The notes under the pieces were generated by a model. The model saw only the letters and a list, made by a program, of their open reading frames with translations, was not told the DNA's origin and searched no databases. The position numbers and the translations under genes were made by a program. From an uncultured Collinsella sp. (GTDB taxonomy: Bacteria; Actinomycetota; Coriobacteriia; Coriobacteriales; Coriobacteriaceae): a DNA stretch of 10,680 bases. This document shows, one piece after another, positions 1 to 6,622 of this stretch. The stretch spans positions 1 to 10,680 of the forward strand of contig CABUBS010000066.1 in NCBI GenBank assembly GCA_902489855.1, written 5' to 3'. Numbering within the stretch: position 1 is the stretch's first letter; each line of letters starts with the position of its first letter.

Positions 1-791
1 GGCTTGCGGCGCGAGTACACAAAGGTCTCGATGTCGTACTCGAGCACCTCGGGGTCGTCGTGCTCCTCGGGATGCTCCATGGCCTCGATCCAAGCGGCGG
101 AGCTGTAGGCGCGCATAAAGTCGAAGCGGTCGGTGTCGAGCAGCTCCTCCATGGGGACCTCGCCGTTTTGAGCCTCGACGATCACGGCGTCCTTCTGCAG
201 GCTGCGCACGATGGCCTTGAGCTCGGCGATCTGCTCAGGGCTCACGGTATCGGTCTTGTTGAGGATCAGCGTGGAGCAGAACTCGATCTGCTGGATGAGC
301 AGGCTTTCGATGTCGTCCTCGTCGATATCCTCAGCCAGCAGGTCGCGACCGCCGTTGAACTCGTCGTACATGCGGGCGCAGTCGACCACGGCCACGATGT
401 TGTCGAGCGCTAGCTTGGGCTCGCCGCCCACCTTGGCCTCGTCGCAGAAGCTCGAGATGGTGTAGGCGATGGGGATAGGCTCGCAGATACCCGAGGCCTC
501 GATGATGATGTAGTCGAACTTGCCCGAATCGGCGATGCCCTGCAGCTGGTTGGCAAGGTCGTCCGAAAGCGTGCAGCAGATGCAGCCGTTGGTGAGCGGG
601 ATGAGGTCGTCGGTCTCGGAAAGGCCGCCGTCGGCGATGAGGCTGGCGTCGACGTTGATCTCGCCGATATCGTTGACGATCACGGCGGCGCGGATGCCGC
701 CGTCGTTAGCGAGGATGTGGTTGAGCAGTGTGGTCTTGCCGGCACCGAGGTATCCGGTAAGCATGATGATCTTCACGGGTTTGTTGGGCAT
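1..791 (-). CDS. G3E-family GTPase (CobW/COG0523), C-terminus outside window
   Basis: The 263 visible residues are the GTPase domain of a COG0523 metal-homeostasis or metallochaperone GTPase. Seen: a P-loop GYLGAGKT at residues 13-20, the family's metal-binding CxCC motif at C70-I-C72-C73, an E-A-S-G-x-x-E-P segment at 98-105 matching the ESGxxxP signature, and the NKTD guanine-specificity motif at 178-181. An acidic linker with His residues (about 239-245) leads into what looks like the start of the CobW C-terminal domain at about 251, cut off by the window edge. The ATG is supported by AAAGGAGG four bases upstream (796-803). It lies 86 bp downstream of the ArsC-like gene on the same strand, so it may be the last gene of that run or have its own promoter. 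Family members insert or sense Zn, Co, Ni or other metals. The metal cannot be decided here, and no Zur-type site was recognised. Cytoplasmic, with no signal peptide. Confidence 0.92.
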   Translation of the reverse strand, partial: MPNKPVKIIMLTGYLGAGKTTLLNHILANDGGIRAAVIVNDIGEINVDASLIADGGLSETDDLIPLTNGCICCTLSDDLANQLQGIADSGKFDYIIIEASGICEPIPIAYTISSFCDEAKVGGEPKLALDNIVAVVDCARMYDEFNGGRDLLAEDIDEDDIESLLIQQIEFCSTLILNKTDTVSPEQIAELKAIVRSLQKDAVIVEAQNGEVPMEELLDTDRFDFMRAYSSAAWIEAMEHPEEHDDPEVLEYDIETFVYSRRK

Positions 792-877
792 GTGCCCTCC
801 TTTGTTAGACATGGCTTACAGTTGAATCTTATGCCAAACGCCTGCTCTTATACCCACGCGCCGGCAAATAACACAGG

Positions 878-1219
878 CTACTCCCAGGCTCCCCATACAT
901 CGGGGCAATAACCGACGGTGGCCTTTTTGCCGTTGCGCACGATGGGCTCGGCTAGAACCTGCTGGTTCTCGAGCAACTTGTCGAAGCGCTGGCTAGGGGT
1001 GAGGTGCTGGATGAGCGCGAGCGTCTCCTCGTCCTTGGCCTTGGGGTTGAGCAGCTTGTCGATGCCGCCGACCGCCTGCATCACGCTCGTGAGCTCGCCT
1101 TTGCTCATCTCCTTTTCCTTAAGGTCGATAAACTGCACCTTGATGCGGCGCTCCTTAAAATAGCGCTGGGCCTTCTTGGTATCGAAGGACTTCTTGGTGC
1201 CAAAAATCTGGATATTCAT
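878..1219 (-). CDS. ArsC/Spx/YffB-like thioredoxin-fold protein lacking the catalytic Cys
   Basis: This 113-aa protein has the length and layout of the ArsC/Spx/YffB family (PF03960): a start of the form MNIQIFGTKKS, a helix ending KKAQRYF, then IKVQFIDLKEKEMSKGEL, and a C-terminal PIV...VGY segment. The family's nucleophilic Cys (the C of CxxC or CxxS after the first strand) aligns with Ser11, and the second position with Thr14. The substrate Arg of arsenate reductases (R before PIV) is Glu91. The only Cys is C105 near the C-terminus. True arsenate reductase activity is therefore unlikely. A regulatory or adaptor role, as for Spx, or an unknown function is more plausible. The start at 1219 was chosen because the N-terminus then matches the fold exactly and a GGCGGA sequence lies just upstream; longer in-frame starts run into the neighbouring gene. 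It follows the flavodoxin gene by 11 bp, so the two are probably co-transcribed. Confidence 0.85.
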   Translation of the reverse strand: MNIQIFGTKKSFDTKKAQRYFKERRIKVQFIDLKEKEMSKGELTSVMQAVGGIDKLLNPKAKDEETLALIQHLTPSQRFDKLLENQQVLAEPIVRNGKKATVGYCPDVWGAWE

Positions 1220-1230
1220 GTTCCGCCGTT

Positions 1231-1854
1231 CTAACGAATGAAGTTGGTGCGCTCGCGATCGGCTTCGGGGGCTTCGATGCCGGCAGCCTGCCCTGCCTCG
1301 ATACAATGCAGGAGCCAAGCCATGTTCTTGCCGATGTTGCGCATGGTGGCCAGGCCCTCGGCGTCCTGGGCGGCCTCGCCCGGCATGGCACCAAAGACGT
1401 TGTTCCAGTATGTGGAGGCCACCACGGGCATCTGGTTGATAGTGAAGTATTTGTTGAGTACATCGAAGGTGGTCGACGTGCCGCCGCGACGGGCGACGGC
1501 GACCGCGGCACCCGGCTTGTGCACAAAGGCCTTGCTGCCAGCATAGAATGCGCGGTCGAGAGCCGAGAGGATGCGTCCGCTGGGATGCGCATAGTAGACG
1601 GGGGAGCCAAAGACAAAGCCATCTGCCTGCTCGGCGGCAGCGATGAGCTCGTTCACCACGTCGTCGTCAAAGGTGCAGCGACCGCCAAGCTTGCCGCACT
1701 GACCGCAGCCGATGCAGTCGCGGATGGGCTTGGCGCCCAGTTGGAATACCTCGCTGTCGATGCCCTCGGCTTTAAGTTGCTCGGCGACTTCGGCGAGCGC
1801 GCGAGCGGTGTTGCCGTTTGCCTTGGGGCTGCCATTGACCAAAAGAACCTTCAT
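1231..1854 (-). CDS. Flavodoxin-fold NAD(P)H-dependent oxidoreductase with 4-Cys motif
   Basis: This 207-aa protein of the NADPH-dependent FMN reductase/flavodoxin-like superfamily (PF03358 or PF02525 type) should bind FMN and transfer electrons from NAD(P)H. Seen: an FMN phosphate-binding loop NGSPKANGNTA at residues 7-17, a GSPVYYAHPSG segment typical of the second flavin loop, and a conserved C-terminal region rich in YWNNVFG. Cysteines C47, C50, C53 and C60 form CX2CX2CX6C, the spacing of the compact [4Fe-4S] motif of iron-sulfur flavoproteins (Isf). Many family members keep similar cysteines without a proven cluster, so Fe-S binding is open. The ATG at 1854 was preferred over an in-frame GTG three bases upstream because AGAGGGAG (1861-1868) is spaced better for it. 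It is the first gene of a likely operon with the ArsC-like gene, which starts 11 bp after it. Confidence 0.9.
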   Translation of the reverse strand: MKVLLVNGSPKANGNTARALAEVAEQLKAEGIDSEVFQLGAKPIRDCIGCGQCGKLGGRCTFDDDVVNELIAAAEQADGFVFGSPVYYAHPSGRILSALDRAFYAGSKAFVHKPGAAVAVARRGGTSTTFDVLNKYFTINQMPVVASTYWNNVFGAMPGEAAQDAEGLATMRNIGKNMAWLLHCIEAGQAAGIEAPEADRERTNFIR

Positions 1855-1863
1855 CACAAACTC

Positions 1864-1897
1864 CCTCTGCTGTTGGTGACTTCTGCAGAGGATTATC
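1864..1897 (-). promoter_or_regulatory. Candidate -10 plus leader hairpin masking the flavodoxin RBS
   Basis: On the minus strand GATAAT (1897-1892, five of six -10 matches) is followed at once by an inverted repeat: CCTCTGC (1891-1885) and GCAGAGG (1870-1864) with a 14-nt loop. The 3' arm covers most of the flavodoxin gene's Shine-Dalgarno sequence, so the folded RNA would hide it. No convincing -35 was found. The sequence pairing is certain; promoter function and translational control are inferred. Confidence 0.35.
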
Positions 1898-1928
1898 GCA
1901 CGATGGGGGAGGCGGTGCGGGCGTGGTG

Positions 1929-3458
1929 CTAATCCAGTTTGGTACCTGGCACCTGCACGGCTTTCCCGAGCAACACTTTGAGCTCGTTCAAAATGGAAAC
2001 GGGCTGTCGGTCGACGGTATCCAGATGAAGCGTGGCCACGCGAAGGGGCGGCTGATATTCAAACGAGCCAAAGAGCACGGGAGAGCCCAGGAACCGCTCG
2101 ATTTCCTTTGCGATCGCGTCGGTCTCTTCGGGATCGAATTCGTCGAAAAGCGCCACGAACATCGGTCCGGTCGAGCGGAACAGACGACCCTTACCGCGCG
2201 AACAATCCATGAGGCAGGCGGCGCTCTCCGCCAAAACGCGGTCGCCTGCATCAAAGCCAAAGCGGGCATTGACCTGAGCGATATCGTCGATTTTAATGGC
2301 GACCAAGCCCGCCTTGCGCGCGACGCGACGCATTTCGCCAATGGCGTTGACCAGGGCGTGGATGTCGCCCAGGCCGGTCACGGAATCGGTCGTATCTGCC
2401 AAGCTGCGGTTGATAATCATGCCCACGTACATGTTGGGCTCGGTATCGGTGCCGTCCAAGCGGTAGCCCGTGCAGTCGCAAAGCACGTATGCTTCGGTGG
2501 CATCCATCACGCGATACTGCATGTAGTGGAAGTGCCACGTACCGTTTATCACCATGTCGAGCTCGGCGCGTACGTTGTCGCGGTCCTCGGGGTGAACGCG
2601 GGCAAGCCACAAGTCGAGTGAGTTGTAGGGATGCTGGGAGGGCAGGTCAAAATCGCGTACGGCATTAACCGACCATTGTGATTCGCCCGTATCGAGATTG
2701 AGGATAAACGGATAGCGCGTCTCGGAGCTCATAGAGATCGCTTGGAATACGCGGTCGTTGCACGGAAGCTGCTCGGCAATTGGGTGTGGCGGCGCGTCAT
2801 TGTCTTTCGGTTGCTGCACACGATGCATAAGCTTATAGCGATACATCTTGCGATCGGCATCCATCGTCATCTGGCGACGCGTGTCGCCGGCAAGTGGATT
2901 GACGCGCGAGCAGCCAAAGCTAAAGCTAGCGATCATGGGCGCCTTGCCACCTGAGCTCGCCTCGATCAGCCCGGCACGTACCTGCTCCAAGCGCTGCTCG
3001 AGTTCAGTCTCGTTTGCAGAGAGCGAGATAAGCACAAACTCGTCTCCACCGATACGGAACAGCATCTCATCGTGCTCCATGGTTTCGGAGAGCGTGCGAC
3101 AGATGCTCAGAATATAGCGATTGCCTTCGGCGTGGCCAAACCTATCATTGCAATGCTTGAGATGGTCGATGTCAATATAGGCGCAGGTGAAGGGGTCGCC
3201 TTTGCGCCAGAGCTGCTCGACGTGACGGTCGAGTCCGCCACGGTTGTCCAAGTTGGTGAGCGGATCGATATAGGCGTTGCACTCAAGCAGCTGGCGCTCT
3301 TGTTGCAGGATGGCATGCGTCTTTTGCAGTTGCTCACCAACGGCGCGTAGCTCAGCAGGCAGCACGGAAACATCGAGTTCGGCGGTCGAGACACCATTCG
3401 CAAGTCGCTGAAGATAGGCAATAATCGATTGCTCGCCCAAGCGATATGACTCGTTCAT
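1929..3458 (-). CDS. Diguanylate cyclase-type protein, GGDEF-PAS-degenerate GGDEF
   Basis: This 509-aa soluble protein has no membrane segments. Residues 33-60 look like a helical or coiled-coil lead-in. GGDEF domain 1 (about 62-215) starts with DPLTNLDNR, has the metal-binding D96 in YIDIDHLKHCND, and a perfect RIGGDEF with G137-F141, so cyclase activity is plausible. N104 matches PleD N335, but N113 stands where PleD has D344, the other guanine contact. The RxxD inhibitory site before GGDEF is absent (E and E). A PAS fold-3 domain (about 247-350, with RVHPEDRD) follows. A second GGDEF fold (about 357-500) has FRSTGPMF at 427-434 instead of the active motif, so it is probably catalytically dead. 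The start at 3458 was chosen because AAGGAGG lies nine bases upstream. The gene is 127 bp downstream of a paralogue with the same domain order. PAS input suggests control by a ligand, redox state or light, not identifiable here. Confidence 0.93.
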   Translation of the reverse strand: MNESYRLGEQSIIAYLQRLANGVSTAELDVSVLPAELRAVGEQLQKTHAILQQERQLLECNAYIDPLTNLDNRGGLDRHVEQLWRKGDPFTCAYIDIDHLKHCNDRFGHAEGNRYILSICRTLSETMEHDEMLFRIGGDEFVLISLSANETELEQRLEQVRAGLIEASSGGKAPMIASFSFGCSRVNPLAGDTRRQMTMDADRKMYRYKLMHRVQQPKDNDAPPHPIAEQLPCNDRVFQAISMSSETRYPFILNLDTGESQWSVNAVRDFDLPSQHPYNSLDLWLARVHPEDRDNVRAELDMVINGTWHFHYMQYRVMDATEAYVLCDCTGYRLDGTDTEPNMYVGMIINRSLADTTDSVTGLGDIHALVNAIGEMRRVARKAGLVAIKIDDIAQVNARFGFDAGDRVLAESAACLMDCSRGKGRLFRSTGPMFVALFDEFDPEETDAIAKEIERFLGSPVLFGSFEYQPPLRVATLHLDTVDRQPVSILNELKVLLGKAVQVPGTKLD

Positions 3459-3467
3459 GATGAATAA

Positions 3468-3474
3468 CCTCCTT
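3468..3474 (-). promoter_or_regulatory. Strong RBS fixing the start of the 509-aa GGDEF gene
   Basis: AAGGAGG on the minus strand, nine bases before the ATG at 3458. It rules out the nine extra codons of the longer open frame, which would begin inside the operator-like region. Confidence 0.85.
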
Positions 3475-3496
3475 GGGCAGAACAACGGTTTGTATC

Positions 3497-3527
3497 ATAT
3501 CCCCAATTCGGTTTGAGTTGGGGATAT
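3497..3527. promoter_or_regulatory. Perfect 10-bp inverted repeat, operator-like
   Basis: ATATCCCCAA (3497-3506) and TTGGGGATAT (3518-3527) are perfect inverted copies with 11 bp between them, so the half-site centres are 21 bp apart, two helical turns on the same DNA face. TATGAT (3499-3494, minus strand, five of six -10 matches) overlaps the arm nearer the 509-aa gene. No U-run follows on either strand, which argues against an intrinsic terminator. A dimeric repressor or activator site for the 509-aa gene is the favoured reading; a leader RNA hairpin is the alternative. Confidence 0.5.
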
Positions 3528-3539
3528 AAGTTAGCTAAT

Positions 3540-3555
3540 GGAGACAAATGTCCCC
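3540..3555 (-). repeat. Short hairpin between the two GGDEF genes
   Basis: On the minus strand GGGGAC-ATTT-GTCTCC folds into a 6-bp stem, with one G-U pair in RNA, about 30 bases after the stop of the 905-aa gene. No U-tract follows, so it is not a standard terminator. It could protect the mRNA 3' end or mark a processing site between the two genes. Confidence 0.35.
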
Positions 3556-3585
3556 TTCGGCGGTGGTGTTTTGCGCGCGAGCGTA

Positions 3586-6303
3586 TCAGTTGTTTTTGCC
3601 ACCATCGAGCAATGCCTCAAAATCATTCGCCGGCATGGGGCGGTAGTAGAGGAAGCCCTGAGCGTAGCGGGCGCCCATGTGGCGTAGTATGTTTGCCTGC
3701 TCATTTGTCTCGACGCCTTCGACCACGACGGGCAGATGGAGCGACTGCGCCATCTCGAGCATCGATGACACGATCTGCGCGCTGCGGCCTTGATCGCGGT
3801 CGGTGGGCACAAAGGTGCGGTCGAGCTTGATGACGTCGACGTTGACGTTCTTGAGCATCGCGAGCGTGGACTGGCCGGTGCCAAAATCGTCCATATAGGT
3901 CGAGAAGCCGCGGGTGTGCAGGTCGGCCGTCAGTTTGTCCACGGCCTCGGACTCCCCCGTATAAGCCGTCTCGGTGATCTCGATACGCATGAGCTCGGGC
4001 GGTAGGTTGTATTGGGCGGCGAGCGCCCCCATATGTTCGGCAACGTCGCAGGCAAGGATATCCACGCGCGACACATTAAGCGAGACCGGAACCACGCGAA
4101 GTCCTCGATCGATGCGCCCGCGCAGCCACGAGGCGACACCCTGCCAAATGTACTTGTCGAGCGTCACCACAAAGCCGCTTTCCTCGAGTGCGGGGATAAA
4201 CGTTGCGGGCGAAATGAGAGAGCCGTCCTTGTCAATCCAGCGGGTGAGTGCTTCGGCGCCAATGATCTCGCCGGTTTCCATATCAACCTGGGGCTGCAGG
4301 TAGTAGGTGATGCGGTCGTTTGAGAGCGCATACTGGAACTCGGTGAGGGTGCGGTGAAACGCCACCTCGCGCTTGTATTCCTCGGGGCGAAAGACGGCGA
4401 CGCGCTCCTTAAAGTCGTTTTTTGCGCGCCGATTGGTAAACATGGCCTTGGCCTGCGCGTCGATGGTGATTTCCTCGTTGGGGTCGATGGGGCAAACGCC
4501 CATGGACGGCCAGAAACCCACACCGTCATCATGCTTGGCCACGGCGGCGCGAACGCGGTTATAGATTTGATGGACGGTGTCGTGCTCAAAGGGGATGAGA
4601 ATGCAAAAGTCGTCTTGGCCCCAGTATCCTGCGACGCCCATCTCGGCATTCTCGATGTCTTTGAGGACCGTGCCCACATCGGCGAGCACGCGGTCGCCCT
4701 CGGCCTGTCCGTGCCATTCGTTAAACAGTCGCATATGACCCATGTCGACGGTGGCGATACACCAAGCGCCGTCGCGCCCTGTCCTCAGAAATGCGTTGGC
4801 ACGCCGCATAAACTCGCTGGGTCGATAGAGGCCCGTGAGCGTATCGATGCGTTCGGCGACGGCGCTTTTACGCTCAATCTCGGGTATGGGGAGGCTGTCG
4901 TTGGGGGCAAGCCCGCCGGCGGCGCGAAGACGACGGTCGAGTTCGCCTAAAACAGCGGTCGCTTGATTGATTAAGCGCTCGTAAAAGGCCGGGACGACAA
5001 GACAGACGGGGGTAATGGTGTCGTTCGCGATTCGAACAGGAGCGAAAACGGCCTCTTTAAGATGATGGGTCAGTTGCTCGAATGCCTCGTGGTCCAGATC
5101 GTTGCTGAGCACGACGAACTGGGCGTTTCGCGAGCGGAAGACGCGACTTCTGCCGCGGGTGATCGATAACATGCGGCCTGCGTATTCGGCGAGCATGTTG
5201 TCGACAGCCTCGGCCCCGTAGAGCTCGTTGAACTTTGCCGTGCCACAAACGCGGACCGCTATAAGCCCCGTCTCGCAACGGTCGCGACGGCAGGCATCGA
5301 TAGCGTTGATCAGCATACGCTGCGTTCCGAGGCCCGTGGCGGCGTCGACGGTCTCGGCGAGTGAGTGGTTAACAAGTTCGCCGACATAGAGCGAGGGGGT
5401 ATTTCCGTCGCCGTCGATGCGAAACCCGCGAGCGCGGCAGAGGACGTAGTCGCCCGCGGCATTGCGCATGCGGTACTGCATGACGCGGCGGTGTTTGGAG
5501 CCATTATAGATTTGGTCGATGTCGTTGATGTAGGCCTCAAGGTCATCGGGGTGGACGCGCGTTTTCCAGTAATCGTGGCAGTTGTCTACATGCTCAGAAG
5601 GAAGACCGAGATCGCGCAGGGCGCCTTGTGACCATAGGGTGCGATGTTTGTCCAAGTTCTCGATAAAGCAATAACGGCCTTCGTTGAGCATCGAAAAGGC
5701 GTCAAAAACGCGATCGCTTATTTCGAAGTCGTCGGTGTGGACTTGCGCGATATTGCGTCGATCAAGATGCATGGCATGGCGTAGCTTGTAGTCGTACATG
5801 CGATGGTCGGCATCGAGTGTCATGCGATTGGAGACTTCACCCAGGGCGGGGTCGGCGTGCGACACTCCGTAGCTAAACGAGTGAGGCATCTCGGAATCGT
5901 TGTTTTTGAGTAGGACCGTTCGGCAGTGTTCCAGGCGCTCGGCGAGGTCGTCCTCGGTCGCAATCGTAGACAGGATGGCAAACTCGTCGCCGCCTATGCG
6001 AAACGCCGCCTCGTCCACTTTCATATACAGCTTGAGATAGAGACTTACCTGCAAGATATAGCGGTTGCCCTCGTCATGCCCAAAGACGTCGTTGCAGTGC
6101 TTAAGGTTATCGATGTCGATAAACGCCATGGTCACGGGCAGTTCCTGCTCCCAGATTTCCTCTAGGGAACGGGCAAAGCCGCCGCGGTTGCCAAGTCCGG
6201 TGAGCTGGTCGGTAAAGGCCGTCCTAATCAGATCATCCTGACGCTCGAGAAGGTCACGGACGGTCTTTTCGAGCGTTTCGGTGTAATTGCTGGCGGTGTC
6301 CAT
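3586..6303 (-). CDS. Dual cyclic-dinucleotide enzyme: GGDEF-PAS-(GGDEF)x2-EAL
   Basis: This 905-aa soluble protein has five domains. GGDEF1 (about 30-180) has DQLTGLGNR, D63 in FIDIDNLKHCND and an intact RIGGDEF, G104-F108; Asn80 replaces the PleD D344 guanine contact and no RxxD inhibitory site is present. PAS fold-3 (about 208-312) has RVHPDDLE. GGDEF2 (about 318-455) is dead, with FRSRNAQF at 389-396. GGDEF3 (about 485-640) has GQDDF at 562-566, keeps N528 and D537, and may bind GTP without catalysis. EAL (about 655-900) looks fully active: E684-A-L, N743, E775, D805-D806 of DDFGTG, K826, E862 of EGVE, and Q882 before GFLYYRP. It should both make and hydrolyse a cyclic dinucleotide, with GGDEF3 and PAS as regulators. 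The ATG at 6303 fits the paralogue alignment; longer frames add low-complexity basic sequence. Its RBS is weak (AGAAAG, 13 bases away), so the exact start is less certain. Confidence 0.93.
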   Translation of the reverse strand: MDTASNYTETLEKTVRDLLERQDDLIRTAFTDQLTGLGNRGGFARSLEEIWEQELPVTMAFIDIDNLKHCNDVFGHDEGNRYILQVSLYLKLYMKVDEAAFRIGGDEFAILSTIATEDDLAERLEHCRTVLLKNNDSEMPHSFSYGVSHADPALGEVSNRMTLDADHRMYDYKLRHAMHLDRRNIAQVHTDDFEISDRVFDAFSMLNEGRYCFIENLDKHRTLWSQGALRDLGLPSEHVDNCHDYWKTRVHPDDLEAYINDIDQIYNGSKHRRVMQYRMRNAAGDYVLCRARGFRIDGDGNTPSLYVGELVNHSLAETVDAATGLGTQRMLINAIDACRRDRCETGLIAVRVCGTAKFNELYGAEAVDNMLAEYAGRMLSITRGRSRVFRSRNAQFVVLSNDLDHEAFEQLTHHLKEAVFAPVRIANDTITPVCLVVPAFYERLINQATAVLGELDRRLRAAGGLAPNDSLPIPEIERKSAVAERIDTLTGLYRPSEFMRRANAFLRTGRDGAWCIATVDMGHMRLFNEWHGQAEGDRVLADVGTVLKDIENAEMGVAGYWGQDDFCILIPFEHDTVHQIYNRVRAAVAKHDDGVGFWPSMGVCPIDPNEEITIDAQAKAMFTNRRAKNDFKERVAVFRPEEYKREVAFHRTLTEFQYALSNDRITYYLQPQVDMETGEIIGAEALTRWIDKDGSLISPATFIPALEESGFVVTLDKYIWQGVASWLRGRIDRGLRVVPVSLNVSRVDILACDVAEHMGALAAQYNLPPELMRIEITETAYTGESEAVDKLTADLHTRGFSTYMDDFGTGQSTLAMLKNVNVDVIKLDRTFVPTDRDQGRSAQIVSSMLEMAQSLHLPVVVEGVETNEQANILRHMGARYAQGFLYYRPMPANDFEALLDGGKNN

Positions 6304-6480
6304 GTTGTAAGCGGCTTTCTGAGGTCGGGGCGGATGGCGTCGGGCGAGCTCGTAGTGTACACGCGTCGTTGCTCGGCGCCTTGCGTGTATCCAGGCCCCC
6401 GCCTTGCTGCGTTGTTGAGTTACTTTGCCGGCTAATGTTCGCTGTTGATAACAGCTGAGTAGTATAGACAACAGTGCACA
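6304..6480 (-). promoter_or_regulatory. Structured leader of the GGDEF-EAL gene
   Basis: No gene was found in this stretch. If transcription starts near the TATAAT at 6486-6481, the mRNA has a leader of about 170 nt. It holds a 15-bp palindrome, GCTGTT-GAT-AACAGC (6441-6455), close to the start site, and a 7-bp inverted repeat TACACGC (6358-6364) / GCGTGTA (6383-6389) with an 18-nt loop. TATACT at 6466-6461 is a second possible -10. The length and pairing suggest leader-level control, but no known riboswitch class fits. Confidence 0.35.
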
Positions 6481-6486
6481 ATTATA
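6481..6486 (-). promoter_or_regulatory. Candidate -10 box for the GGDEF genes
   Basis: TATAAT on the minus strand, a perfect sigma-70-type -10, about 180 bp before the GGDEF-EAL start. No good TTGACA-like -35 is seen at 16-18 bp, so an activator or an alternative promoter form is possible. Confidence 0.4.
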
Positions 6487-6572
6487 TATGGGCGCACATG
6501 CTGTGGACGGCTATTATTCGCCAAACGGCAACGCCTGGGTGCGCATGAAAAATGCGACTGAGTCGACATATG

Positions 6573-6603
6573 TTGACGGGTATACTTGTCCCGTTTTAAA
6601 ACG
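6573..6603 (+). promoter_or_regulatory. Candidate promoter and 12-bp palindrome before the patatin gene
   Basis: TTGACG (6573-6578) is a good -35. At 16-17 bp lies TTTAAA/TTAAAA inside a perfect 12-bp palindrome CGTTTTAAAACG (6592-6603). TATACT (6581-6586) is an alternative -10. ACGGG (6576-6580) and CCCGT (6590-6594) also pair. The remaining 5' part of the intergenic DNA (6488-6572) shows nothing recognisable. Which -10 is used cannot be decided by eye. Confidence 0.35.
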
Positions 6604-6622
6604 CAGGAACGGAGATGGTCAC

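Noticed and set aside
1306..2621. Plus-strand open frames opposite the flavodoxin and GGDEF genes
   Set aside because: Mirror frames of confirmed genes with no family features.
6304..6440. Possible c-di-GMP-I (GEMM) riboswitch before the GGDEF-EAL gene, from ACGCAGCAAGG and GGGGCCTGG stretches
   Set aside because: The conserved GCAAACC, GGGACGCAAAGCC and distal tetraloop-receptor parts are missing or out of order; resemblance is superficial.
6304..6471. 56-residue N-terminal extension of the GGDEF-EAL protein from a TTG at 6471
   Set aside because: No RBS, basic low-complexity peptide, overlaps promoter-like DNA and is not shared with the paralogue.
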